Shown here one piece after another: positions 24,343 through 36,626 of a stretch of DNA of 36,626 nt. The stretch is taken from assembly GCA_009176605.1 (NCBI GenBank), contig SEYY01001009.1:35001-71626 (forward strand). The letters are read 5' to 3'. The DNA comes from Armadillidium nasatum (taxonomy: Eukaryota > Arthropoda > Malacostraca > Isopoda > Armadillidiidae). The translations under genes were made by a program, and so were the position numbers. Under the pieces are notes generated by a model. The model was not told where the DNA came from. It was given only the letters and a program-made list of their open reading frames with translations, and did not search any database. Within the stretch, counting starts at the first letter, position 1. Each line of letters starts with the position of its first letter.

Positions 24343-24764
24343 GGCTGAAGAAGAATTCAATCTAGCAAAACTGACTTTGAAAAATGCTACTCTTCGGGTT
24401 TTCCATCTAATAGTGCCAAAATATCTATTTTCACAGATGCCAGTAAGACTGCCTTGGCTGGTGTTGTAGTTTCAACCGAAAATGAAAAAACTGTTCCATA
24501 AATTAAATACAACTGAAATGAGCTATAGTATTTTTAGCAAGGAACTCCTTGCCTTGGTTAAAACTGTAAAAAAAATTCAACATATTGTAGAAGGATGGAA
24601 GATAGATGTGTTTTGTGACAATCTTTCAGTCACACATTCACTTAAAAAAAGAGACTGATGCTAATCACTTGCTTGCAAGGGAGCAGCATTACCTAACTTT
24701 CTTGTCTGAATATGATTTGAATATACACCATATTAAATCTTAAGAGAATATTCTTGCTGATTAC
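24343..24764 (+). pseudogene. RNase H domain of Gypsy A copy 2
   Basis: The domain degrades the RNA strand of the hybrid. After the shift the sequence reads VKWNPEAEEEFNLAKLTLKN, then IFTDASKTALAGVVVS near 24425 (first catalytic Asp), SKELLALVKT near 24540 (catalytic Glu) and VFCDNLSVTHSL near 24610 (Asp). At least three frameshifts and a small deletion near 24500 break it. Confidence 0.82.
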
Positions 24765-26261
24765 TTGAGCAGAAATCCTGCTGAGAAGCCAACTACCAGT
24801 TCACTGAAATTACTATCTTATGCAAATACTGCAGGAAATGCAGATATAGAACTAGCAACAAGCCCTTCAGTCCAACTTCAAAGAGAAGACACTGTTACAC
24901 AAGTCCATCCTGAAGTACTCTGCGATGAAGCATTGGTTACACCAGAGCTTTCTCCACAGCAGGAGTCTTTAATAGAGGATGATTGCAATTCACTGTCATC
25001 TATTTTCCATATTTCCGCCAATGAAGTGTTTAAGCTATTTCAGTGTAAAATTGATTATAAAGAACTTCAAGCTGCACAAGAAACAGATGTGCAACTTCAA
25101 AAGTATTTAAACAAGCAAGAAAATACTAATCTCCAGCTGACCAAGCGAAACTATTATTATAAAAATGACCTACTGTCTTTGGTTGTCGATAAATCTATTC
25201 CATTTTCACCTCGTGTCTTTGTTCCTGAATCTTTCATTACACCTGTTATCTCTTATTCACATTCACTTGGGCATTTTGGAGTCAAGAAAACTCTGGCATC
25301 TTTTAGGAAGCGCTTTGTATGGAAGGATATGCCTAAATACACAAAGCAGTTTATTATAAGTTGTGATTCATGTCAGAGATCTAAATCATTACGAAAAATA
25401 AGCCCACCATATGAATCTTACTAGCCAGTTTCGGCAAAATTTCAGGTGGTTCATATAGACATACTTAAAATGCCTTCATGTAAAAACTATAAATATCTTT
25501 TAACTTTAATTGATAGATTCTCTCGCTATCTCTTTGCTTTCCCCTTGAAAAACATTGAAACCTCTACAATTGTGGAAACAATTACCAGAGAATTCTTACC
25601 CATAGCTGGAGTGGTAGGAACTTATGTTTCAGATCGTGGTGGACAATTTACTTCTGATTTATTTTCAAGTGTTTGTGCGGAGCTAGGATCCCAACATAAC
25701 TTTACTTCTGCCTATACCCCTCAGAGTAATGGACTCATTGAAAACTCTCATAGAACACTATTGAGGTCTCTTCGAGCCATGCTGTCGGATGAGTTGGAAG
25801 ATGTTCAAAATTATTGGTTTTATATCCTTCCCCTAGTGCTGTTATGTTTAAGAACTGCCCCATTAAACTCAGAAGGAATAACTCCTGCTATCCTAATGAT
25901 GGGTCAAAATCCATATCTCCCTGGAGCTTTAATAGAGCAAGTAGAGTCCTCATTCTCACTTTCAATAAAAACATATGCAGAAAAATTAAAATTATTCTTG
26001 GGACTCCCCCTGTCTCCAGAATTTTCTACCAAAAATCCAAAAATATATGTCCCAAAGAACTTACAAGATGCGAAATTTTTTCTTGTAAAAAACCAACAAT
26101 ATAGCAGAAACAAATTAGAAGCAGTGTACCATGGTCCCTATCCTATAGTAAAATTTTCAGGTAATAATGTATACATAAAAAAGAATAATAAAGTGCAAAG
26201 TGAAAATGTAATCAATATTAAACCATTTTTTAGTTTAAGTAATGAAAGTGTTGAACCATGA
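24765..26261 (+). pseudogene. Integrase of Gypsy A copy 2 (one internal stop)
   Basis: Integrase joins element DNA to host DNA. Frame 24765-25424 begins in the RNase H-integrase linker and contains the HHCC zinc-binding module: HSLGHFGVKKTLASF and ISCDSCQRSK. An in-frame stop at 25423 interrupts it. Frame 25446-26261 carries the catalytic core: VHIDILKMP (Asp), YVSDRGGQFTSDLF (Asp) and SNGLIENSHRTLLRSLRAML (Glu). A C-terminal region follows with KLEAVYHGPYPIVKFSGNNV. The DDE triad is intact. A single base change would restore continuity, so the copy is fairly young. Confidence 0.9.
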
Positions 26262-26601
26262 AATATGTGATAAATAAATTGAAGGTGCTATATAATATAT
26301 ATATATATATATATTTTTTTTTTTGTTTAATTTTAATATTTTAAATTTTTTTTAATTTTTTTACAATTTTTTAAGGTTTACCATTTTTTTAGAATAAGTT
26401 TCCTCTACTGCTTTAATTTTCACTATTTCTTCCAATTTACGATTCTAACAAATTCGTGTCATAGGTTGGGTGTTCAGGTGTGAATCTCCAAGTAACCTTG
26501 GAAATTCATTCTCTGGGTATCACCATCTTAGAATGAAGATTGTATATTTTGTAATTTTTAATAAATTTGTAATTATTTATAATAATAAATGATGAATGAT
26601 A
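26262..26601. other. 3' non-coding region of Gypsy A copy 2
   Basis: Contains a short (TA)n at 26290-26314 followed by T-rich sequence. It aligns with copy 1 through GAATCTCCAAGTAA and the GAAATTCA block to about 26545. After that copy 1 carries its LTR, but copy 2 has unrelated AT-rich sequence, so its LTR appears to be missing. Confidence 0.55.
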
Positions 26602-26815
26602 TATCGATATTAGGAACGATATATCGATTATTATAGTATCATTCATGCCATCATGAAATGCGAATTTTGAAGTAGAGTGTGACTAGAATGAAAAAAAAAA
26701 AAGGTTAAAAATGACACGCTTTGTAATTATAGCGGATTCATTGTAATATAATTGTGAAATATCTTACATTAAATAAAAATATTACTCAAGAAGAAATATT
26801 TCACTACGCCACTAT
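26602..26815. repeat. Dispersed repeat R1, copy 1
   Basis: Shares blocks in the same order and orientation with 32326-32520: GAACGATATATCGATTATTAT, then GACACGCT, then GGATT with TTGTAATA-like text and AATTGTGAA, then AAATAAAAATATTA and AAGAAGAAATATTTC. It is non-coding and of unknown type. The ATCGAT palindromes at its left end suggest the end of a small DNA element. Confidence 0.7.
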
Positions 26816-26916
26816 ATAAAATATTAGAAATAAGATAAAATATACCGGAAACAAGGTAAGAGAAAAATAATTTTTATAGATATAGCTGAATGGTCTAGTA
26901 AATAATAGCCATTCTT

Positions 26917-27021
<105 letters not shown>

Positions 27022-27049
27022 TTTTTTACCTTTTTTTTTTTTTACCTTC

Positions 27050-27549
27050 TCACCCCCTGACCACCCCATGTTGAGGCGGCCACACTTCGCTAATGAAGCT
27101 TCCTGCCGCAGTCGGTCTCGTCCAGAGATCCTTCAAAGAAGTGATGCCCCAGAAGATTTTGGGGCGAGAGTTGGAAGGACAGCGTAATAGAAAGTGTTTC
27201 ACGGTCTCCGGGGCCATTCCGCATCTAGTACAGGTGGGAGATGTTGCCTGGTTTATTTTGAATTTGTGTTTGTAATGTTGTAGGTTTGGGTGGTGCCCGC
27301 ATCTTAGTCTTGCAAGTGAGGTTTGTAAGTGTCTTGGGAGGTTGTTGAAGTCGGGGTTTATTTCGGGGGGGGTCCGTCCGTTTAGTGTGTTGTTTGGGGT
27401 CTGTTTATCAAGTATGAATGTGTTAGTTGAGTGTGTATATGTTTGGTTGTTGTGGTATTGGGGGGAGGAGGGGGGATGTGATTTAGGATCTGTTTGTAAA
27501 AGGCGCCGGTGGACGATGGAGGGTGAGTTAGTCTCTGTGGGGTAGGTTG

Positions 27550-27568
<19 letters not shown>
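27050..27568 (-). pseudogene. LINE ORF2 C-terminal zinc-finger region
   Basis: A single frameshift near 27550 moves reading from the RT frame into this one. It contains SLARLRCGHHPNLQHYKHKF and CTRCGMAPETVKHFLLRC, a CX2CX8HX5C cluster typical of jockey-type ORF2 C-termini. It ends just before the A-rich tail. The frameshift is the only clear defect in the 1.85-kb coding stretch, so the copy is young. Confidence 0.88.
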
Positions 27569-29105
<1,537 letters not shown>

Positions 29106-29251
29106 CCATAGGAGGGTGCTTGGAACCCCTACTGGGGCTACTATGGCAATCTGCTGGGTGCTCCTGGGTTGCAGGAGCAACCAACCAAAGTCAAGCAACG
29201 CCAACATGGGCACAACAACTGTTGCAACAAAATTAGAAATATAAGACAGAG

Positions 29252-29345
29252 AAAAATTTTCCGCACGCCAGGACTCGAAACCACTGACAACAGCGTCGCC
29301 GTTAGACAATGTACAGAAGGCTCTACCACAGAGCTACGCCGCCTT
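29252..29345 (-). ncRNA. tRNA-like pol III unit in repeat unit 1
   Basis: The minus strand has an A-box-like TAGCTCTGTGGTAGAG (29336-29321) and, 38 bp on, a B-box-like GGTTTCGAGTCC (29282-29271, one extra T against GGTTCGANTCC). A T5 run (29256-29252) follows 14 bp later and would stop RNA polymerase III. The predicted RNA is about 90 nt. The D-arm GCTC/GAGC pairs, but the acceptor and T stems do not pair well and no standard anticodon loop is seen. This is tRNA-like, not a tRNA. Equivalent sites repeat 321 bp later and again in unit 3. It could be the head of a tRNA-derived SINE. Confidence 0.5.
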
Positions 29346-29572
29346 CCCAAAAAAAGAAGGCATAGTAGAATGGTTTTCAAGCTCTTCTGCTTCGAATCAC
29401 TGTAGCAACTCGGTACTTATCTAAATCCATAGGAGGGTGCTTGGAACCCCTACTGGGGCTACTATGGCATTCTGCTGGGTGCTCCTGGGTTGCAGGAGCA
29501 ACCAACCAAAGTCAAGCAACGCCAACATGGGCACAACAACTGTTGCGACTAAATTAGCAATATAAGACAGAG

Positions 29573-29666
29573 AAAAATTTTCCGCACGCCAGGACTCGAA
29601 ACCACTGACAACAGCGTCGCCGTTAGACAATGTACAGAAGGCTCTACCACAGAGCTACGCCGCCTT
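29573..29666 (-). ncRNA. tRNA-like pol III unit in repeat unit 2
   Basis: Same A-box, B-box and T-run as in unit 1, offset by 321 bp. The box sequences are unchanged from unit 1. Confidence 0.5.
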
Positions 29667-29892
29667 CCCAAAAAAAGAAGGCATAGTAGAATGGTTTTCA
29701 AGCTCTTCTGCTTCGAATCACTGTAGCAACTCGGTACTTATCTAAATCCATAGGAGGGTGCTTGGAACCCCTACTGGGGCTACTATGGCATTCTGCTGGG
29801 TGCTCCTGGGTTGCAGGAGCAACCAACCAAAGTCAAGCAACGCCAACATGGGCACAACAACTGTTGCGACTAAATTAGCAATATAAGACAGA

Positions 29893-29987
29893 GAAAAATT
29901 TTCTGCATGCCAGGACTCGAAACCACTGACAACAGCATCGCCGTTAGAAAATGTACAGAAGACTCTACCACCGAGCTACGCCGCCTT
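29893..29987 (-). ncRNA. tRNA-like pol III unit in repeat unit 3, diverged
   Basis: The A-box carries a change (CTCTACCACCGAGC on the plus strand, against CCACAGAGC in units 1 and 2). The region beside the T-run has changed to TCTGCATGCC. The B-box is intact. Confidence 0.4.
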
Positions 29988-30106
29988 CCCAAAAAAGAAG
30001 GCATAGTAGAACGGTTTTCAAGCTCTTCTGCTTCGAATCACTGTAGCAACTCGGTACTTATTTAAATCCATAGGAGGGTGCTTGGAAGCCCTACTGGGGC
30101 TACTAC

Positions 30107-31010
30107 AACTGTGATGTGGTTAAGGGAATATGAAAATTAAAAATATTAATAATAACCTGTTTTATTACAGGACTTTTTATCTTTGGTCTTGGGTTTTATA
30201 TTGAACTTATCTTGAGGTTGGACCTTGTATAATTTTCGATGAGGGAGAATCGCCATCATTCACCCTTCTAAAGTGAAAAGAATATTGTACATATTGTGGA
30301 CTATGTTATAGTAAACTGTCTCTTAGCTTAAAAGCCAGAGAGTATTCTCAGATCAACACCTATCCTAAGATAGGTTATTGAAGGTATCGTTTCTTCTCTC
30401 CCTCTTTTCAATCCTTTCATAATAGCATAAGCACAGACTTGACTTCTGATCCATTGTTGACAGAGTGTGTATTGATAAGTAAACTTGTTTAAATTTTCAT
30501 AGAAAAGAAGAAAATTGAATTCAATCTAGTCACATACTGAGAGTAAAAAAAAAGAATAGCAATACCACTGAGTGGAAATACTTTGAATGTTAAAAATATT
30601 AAATTAGGATTATAAAAATTTGAAAGGTGTTAATTTCATTTCATATGAGATATGATAACTTGTCTACCATTAAAAATAAGATTGTTACTGTATCTTACTT
30701 AAAAGAGTCTGAAACCTTCAATTGGTTTCTAGACGAACTGACAAGTACTTGGACAGGGGAGATTGTATGGTTATTTACAGTTACTGCAAGTTGTGTCATT
30801 CACTTGAGGATATCTGATAGGTTAATTCCTTTGAATAATTTCCACCGAGCAATTCAGACGATGTAGTGAAGGTATCTTCATGGTCGATTATGGCTTACAA
30901 TAATCAGTGAGTAACTTAAATGTCTTTGTTGGTGATAGAGAAAATGTTTCTTGTTCAGTGCAAGGGAGGGAAAACACCAAAACCATTTCCATGGCTTGGA
31001 AAACCAAATA
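30107..31010. other. Spacer, nothing recognised
   Basis: AT-rich. A short hairpin CCTATCCTAAGATAGG lies near 30360-30375. A plus frame of 79 codons (30627-30866) shows no known motif. It may be part of the large kinase gene locus (intron or downstream), but nothing in it proves this. Confidence 0.4.
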
Positions 31011-32263
<1,253 letters not shown>

Positions 32264-32325
32264 TTTTTTTTTTTTTTTTTTTTTTTTTATTTAATTTTTT
32301 TATTAAATTTAATTAATTATTAATA

Positions 32326-32520
32326 AATCGATATGAACGATATATCGATTATTATATCGTCAACTGGCCAGTTAGTAACAAAGAACTTTGTAAGAGAGAG
32401 ATTATTCTAGAACGAAAAACGTTTGAAAACGACACGCTAGTGATCGTGTGGATTGTAAATAATTGTGAATTAACTTACCTAAAATAAAAATATTATTTAA
32501 GAAGAGATATTTCTTCTCGG
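32326..32520. repeat. Dispersed repeat R1, copy 2
   Basis: Shares ordered blocks with 26602-26815 (GAACGATATATCGATTATTAT, GACACGCT, AATTGTGAA, AAGAAGAGATATTTC). It lies in the kinase intron. Confidence 0.7.
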
Positions 32521-33298
32521 GTGAAGTAAATTCAAATTAAATAAATACCTATTGTAAATTTTCTTTTTATTTCAAATTACTTCATGAAACACAAAAAATG
32601 TGGATATAATGTATGACATTTGCTTACATAACACAGATAATCAAACGTTTTCCTCACTTTTTGAATTTCTTGCATTTGCAGTCTTAGTGCTTGTTTTGCT
32701 TGCATTAAAATGTAAGCAAAGATAAAACAATACAAATTCATACTTCTTAAAAAAATTTCCACCCGAATATTAAGAAACTAGAACTAAAATTATTTTGATC
32801 TCATAAAATAATTGTCATGAATATTTTTAACTTATTAATTAATTGTAAAAAAAAAAAAAATCCCTATCTTCACTTTCAAATATGACACTACTAGGCATAA
32901 ATAATTGTTAACTTTACATTATTTTTTTTTAGGGGGTTGCAAGGTTTAAAAGGTTGAGAAACATTGCACTAAACTATTATCATAATGGACACTGATCCTC
33001 TGAACTCTCTCATCACATACCTCTCTCAATGAGAGGCCTGTGTAACATACCTTTCCACACAGTCTTATACTTTCTCTGTCCAACTTTCTGACCCAGACTT
33101 AACTGTTATGCTCAATCTTACATGTACTCCACCAATTAAAAGTCTGAAACGCCCTATTTTTATCTATTTTCTCAACTTCCCTTGATTTGTACACCTTCAA
33201 ACACTGTGTATTGGGATGTGTTGGCCTTTTACGACCAAAATTCCAAATTTCCCAACTTTGGTGGAACCTAGAAGATATCTTGCCTTTGACCAATAGAG

Positions 33299-33418
<120 letters not shown>

Positions 33419-33431
33419 GTCTCCACATTAC

Positions 33432-33466
<35 letters not shown>

Positions 33467-33472
33467 TTTCTA

Positions 33473-34038
<566 letters not shown>

Positions 34039-34120
34039 TAGAGATGGAGTAATACAAAATTGTAACCAATAATCATACTGACACTAATAATTTTAAACCA
34101 ATACTGATAGTGATATATCC
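34039..34120 (+). mobile_element. hAT-like terminus fragment
   Basis: TAGAGATGGAGTAATACAAA followed by ACTGACACTAATAA and ACTGATAGTGATA repeats, matching the minus-strand fragment that starts at 31138. Confidence 0.4.
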
Positions 34121-34382
34121 TTAGAATTTACTGATGGAGAAAGTGGTGTTAAGCCAGATACAATCTTGCCTCCTCACGACCATTCCCGTTCGCACGCCAA
34201 TAAGTAACATACCAGTTTGTTGACAGTATGAATAATGCATCACTGTCACTGACTCAATACCGGTATTGTGTAATACATACACTTTATGTTTGCTTGTTCC
34301 ATTACTATTCAGGAAAACACCTCCATATCCACAACTGATAAGCATTCTACTCTTTGTATGAAGTAAAGTTCTCACATTCAGA
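34121..34382 (-). other. Unrecognised open frame, possible gene fragment
   Basis: The minus strand stays open through about 84 codons from the junction with the LINE fragment at 34383. It reads VRTLLHTKSRMLISCGYGGV, then SNGTSKHKVYVLHNTGIESV and MHYSYCQQTGMLLIG. The alternating hydrophobic strands and Gly-rich turns resemble one or two beta-propeller blades, but I cannot name a family. It is not part of the kinase domain. It may be a captured or duplicated exon, interrupted by the LINE. Sense is the same as the kinase gene. Confidence 0.3.
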
Positions 34383-34885
34383 CAGGCTTCAGATCCACCC
34401 TTCTTTTGGGTAGAGTTGAATCTAAGTATAAAAGACTAATAAACTGTCCCCTACTTTAAAACTCCCTTGACCGTCTTTCTCTGTGATGTGACATTGGTGT
34501 ACTATTTTCAATTGGTACTATAATGGCAGATGGTTGAGGGAGCTGACCTCTTGCATATCACCTCCATTGCATGGCCCTCGTAGCACAAGAGGTGCTTTGC
34601 TTGAACATAAACATTGTGTGAGTATTGCAAACTCCAGGCTTGTAAGTTGTGTGCCTCCTTTCCAGCCACCATGTTCTGCAGAATTCCTTGCCATCTTCTG
34701 TTTTTCTGCTGTTTCAAATCTTTTTCTCTTTAAAGCCTCCATCTGCTCTCACCCAAGGGTTTTACCTTAGTCTTGGGATTGGGTGGATTGGATAGATATT
34801 CCTTTATTCCTAAATTTTGCCCTCCTTGAAAAGAGCCTGCCTGTAAATGGTGGCAACATTAAAAAATAAAATAAAAATTAAAAAT
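34383..34885 (+). mobile_element. 5'-truncated LINE, same family as 3374-6810
   Basis: Starts inside the region matching 6315 of the nested LINE (GGGTAGAGTTGAATCTAAG against GGATAGGGTTGAGTCTAAAG). It runs in parallel to the end with CCTTGAAAAGAG.CTG and GGTGGCAACATT, then an A-rich tail. The protein fragment (34534-34770) has STRGALLEHKHCVSIANSRL and is frameshifted. This is the usual 5' truncation by incomplete reverse transcription. Clearly older than the nested copy. Confidence 0.88.
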
Positions 34886-35152
34886 TATAATTTTATGGGT
34901 TATTAAACAGTCATAGGGGCTACACAGCCTATCATAAATTCGACTTCCCACAGATTGCAATATACCACATATATTCTGCAAGGGTGGATATCTGTGTTAT
35001 CTTCTTAACTTCGCATTTCACAACCTAGGTTCATTATAAACATGATTTACCTAGCACAGTTTAATAAAATCCCAATGTTTGAGGGTATAATTAGTATTCA
35101 CCCTCTATATATACCCACTCAATCTTGAGGAAATGAGACTTTATTCCTACTC

Positions 35153-35199
<47 letters not shown>

Positions 35200-35958
35200 T
35201 AAAATTTAAAAGTGACAAACTTCAATGAAGGAGCAGCTTATCTTTCTACAGAAATTATGTTTTCTTCCACACAAGATTTTGGGATTTTGGTACTTAGTAT
35301 CTGTTGATTTTAACAGATACTTACAAAGATAGTGGCTATATACCATATAGTGGTAGTGGTGCTTTCACCAGAGAAGGTTGTGTTTGAAGTGGTCTCTTTA
35401 TTTTACCTGTACAAATTGTTTATTTTTAAGTTATTTTATATTTTTAAGTTTTTATATTGTTGGGTGATTTATTTGTTTGTATTATTAATAGTGGTATTCA
35501 TTAATTTAATATTGAGGTGTGATTTCTTGAAGCTCAGTATTAGGTAAACAACTAAAGGCTAGGGTGGGCCTAATCCTTAGGTTTTTATCAAGAATTTATA
35601 ATATTCAGCCTAAGTGTACTTTTGTTTTGTTTTTTGTAAAGTTGGTTAATTTCTAGTGAATATTATTTAATTTCTAGTTTAATTCAGATATTTTAATTGG
35701 ATTGTCTGACTGGCAGTAGGCCTACCCAGTTGTTCAGATTAGGCTTTCTGATAGCCCTAGGATATATTTTCAAAACCCTAGGCTAAACTAGGACTAAGGT
35801 TGTACAGTGGTTGTTTAATTTAGGATATTTGAGGTTAGATTGTTGCTTAGAGCTCTTGATTAAAGTTAGGCCTTGTAACAATATAGTATAATTTCAATAG
35901 CTTTAAGTTAGGCCTTTGTAATAATTTAACTTGAATAGCATATTATAATAATTTGAGT
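34886..35958. other. Intronic or intergenic sequence, (AAT)n and possible LINE 5' UTR
   Basis: Contains an (AAT)n tract at 35153-35198. From about 35330 to 35958 the plus strand is rich in TTAGGCCTA-type patches and T runs, and leads into the ORF1 at 35959, so part of it may be the 5' UTR of that LINE. The UTR start cannot be fixed. Confidence 0.4.
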
Positions 35959-36626
35959 ATGTATGTGGATTGTGGCATTTGTGGGACTGTGAGAAGAACA
36001 TGTTAGTGAATGTACTGTTTGTATCCTGAAAGCTGAGCATGTGTTGATAAGAAAGGAGATTGAAAGGATAAGTGAGGATTTGGATGAGATGAAAAAGAAT
36101 GAAAGGTCTGAGTCTTTGCAGCTAGAAGTAGGTAGGCTTAGCAAATGGGTATCAGAGTTAAGAAGAGAGGGAAGTGTTAGGAAGAAGGTGGTTGGTAGTG
36201 ATTCAGATGAGACTAGGGGCTCATGTAGGCAAGAAGTAGAGAGGGGGCAGGCTAATGGTAGGGGTATGGTGGTAAGTAGACCTAGTGACTCGCCTAGGCA
36301 GGAATTCAAGAGGGGGAGGGCTATAGAGGCAGATAGGACTGCAGATAGATGGAGTGTTGTAGAGAATAGGAGTAATAAAATTACGATCATGAGGGACACT
36401 AGACCTGTGACCTGCAGAAATAGGTTTAGCTGTCTTTCTGATGGGGAGGAATCTGAAGTGTCCAGTTGTGACGTCGGGTTTCCCAAGAGTAAGACTGAGG
36501 CGTTACTAATTGGAGACTCTCAGATACGATATTTAGATAGGACCTTTAGAAATACGGATAAAAGGAAACGAATGCGAGTATGTTATCCAGGTGCAAGAGT
36601 GAATGATATTGTGGACAGAATAGATA
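35959..36626 (+). pseudogene. LINE ORF1 with esterase (SGNH) block, runs off window
   Basis: This is the first ORF of a CR1-like LINE, the nucleic-acid-binding protein that accompanies ORF2. It starts at ATG 35959 with MYVDCGICGTV. A +1 frameshift near 35990 is needed to reach EEHVSECTVCILKAEH, and the paired CxxC motifs suggest a zinc finger. A charged helical stretch follows (RKEIERISEDLDEMKKNERS), then a Ser/Arg-rich linker and KTEALLIGDSQIRYLDRTF from about 36488. The GDS (36512-36520) is block I of SGNH hydrolases, as in the esterase domain of CR1 ORF1 proteins. The frame is open to the last base. It is antisense to the kinase. Confidence 0.85.

Larger units (their letters stand above)
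20245..26545 (+). mobile_element. Ty3/Gypsy family A, copy 2 (best-preserved copy)
   Basis: Leader, gag, protease, RT, RNase H and integrase on the plus strand, in Ty3/Gypsy order and homologous along their length to copy 1. The nucleotide match with copy 1 ends at about 26545. Sequence resembling the copy 1 LTR is found on neither side. Just downstream of 20240 TGGTGGACCCCTCGTGAC could be the primer-binding site, because its complement ends in CCA. Frameshifts and stops in gag, before RNase H and in integrase make it non-autonomous. Confidence 0.88.

Noticed and set aside
29252-29345. A functional tRNA gene
   Set aside because: Acceptor and T stems do not pair, there is no standard anticodon arm and the B-box has an extra base.

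Overview
This is a repeat-dominated stretch of an animal nuclear genome. Ty3/Gypsy LTR retrotransposons, several LINE families, a tRNA-like tandem repeat and about twenty long (TA)n tracts (roughly 1.8 kb in total) fill most of it. The only clear host gene is a spliced protein kinase on the minus strand near the right end. The repeat content (jockey/CR1-type LINEs, Gypsy elements, long TA microsatellites) suggests an arthropod, and a decapod crustacean is my best guess. That is inference from family resemblance, not proof. A 100-N assembly gap lies at 8015-8114.

Layout. 1-2040: unrecognised, mostly AT-rich sequence with a more GC-rich island at about 320-1030. 2040-6925: a minus-strand CR1/jockey-like LINE fragment split by a plus-strand jockey-type LINE (3374-6810). 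6926-8014: TA tracts, a hAT-like terminus and a 213-bp tandem duplication. 8115-16922: Gypsy family A copy 1, decayed, with an LTR remnant, gag, protease, RT, RNase H, integrase and 3' LTR. Between its protease and RT sits a 3,027-bp near-palindromic transposon (10350-13376) with a TATT target-site duplication. 17016-20072: Gypsy family B (gag with three zinc knuckles, protease, partial RT), ending in a small inversion that flips its YLDD box. 20203-26545: Gypsy family A copy 2, better preserved but frameshifted and with no recognisable LTRs. 27020-28905: a minus-strand LINE ORF2 with strong strand asymmetry. 29102-30106: three tandem 321-bp units and part of a fourth, each with minus-strand A-box, B-box and T-run signals of RNA polymerase III.

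31985-33664: two exons of an AMPK-related (SIK-like) Ser/Thr kinase on the minus strand. They carry the beta3 lysine, alphaC glutamate and HRD catalytic loop, and their splice phases match. Neither the Gly-loop exon nor the DFG exon was found in the window. The introns are invaded by TA tracts and mobile elements. 34383-34885 is a 5'-truncated copy of the LINE family at 3374-6810. At the right edge (35959-36626) a LINE ORF1 with a CxxC zinc-finger-like start, a charged helix and a GDS (SGNH esterase) block runs out of the window.

No mobile element here looks intact. All show frameshifts, stops, truncations or rearrangements, and many breakpoints lie at TA tracts. The kinase is probably the only locus under selection. 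The most unusual objects are the giant palindromic transposon, the inverted YLDD segment, the kinase splice acceptor next to a 100-bp TA tract, and the pol III-like tandem array.
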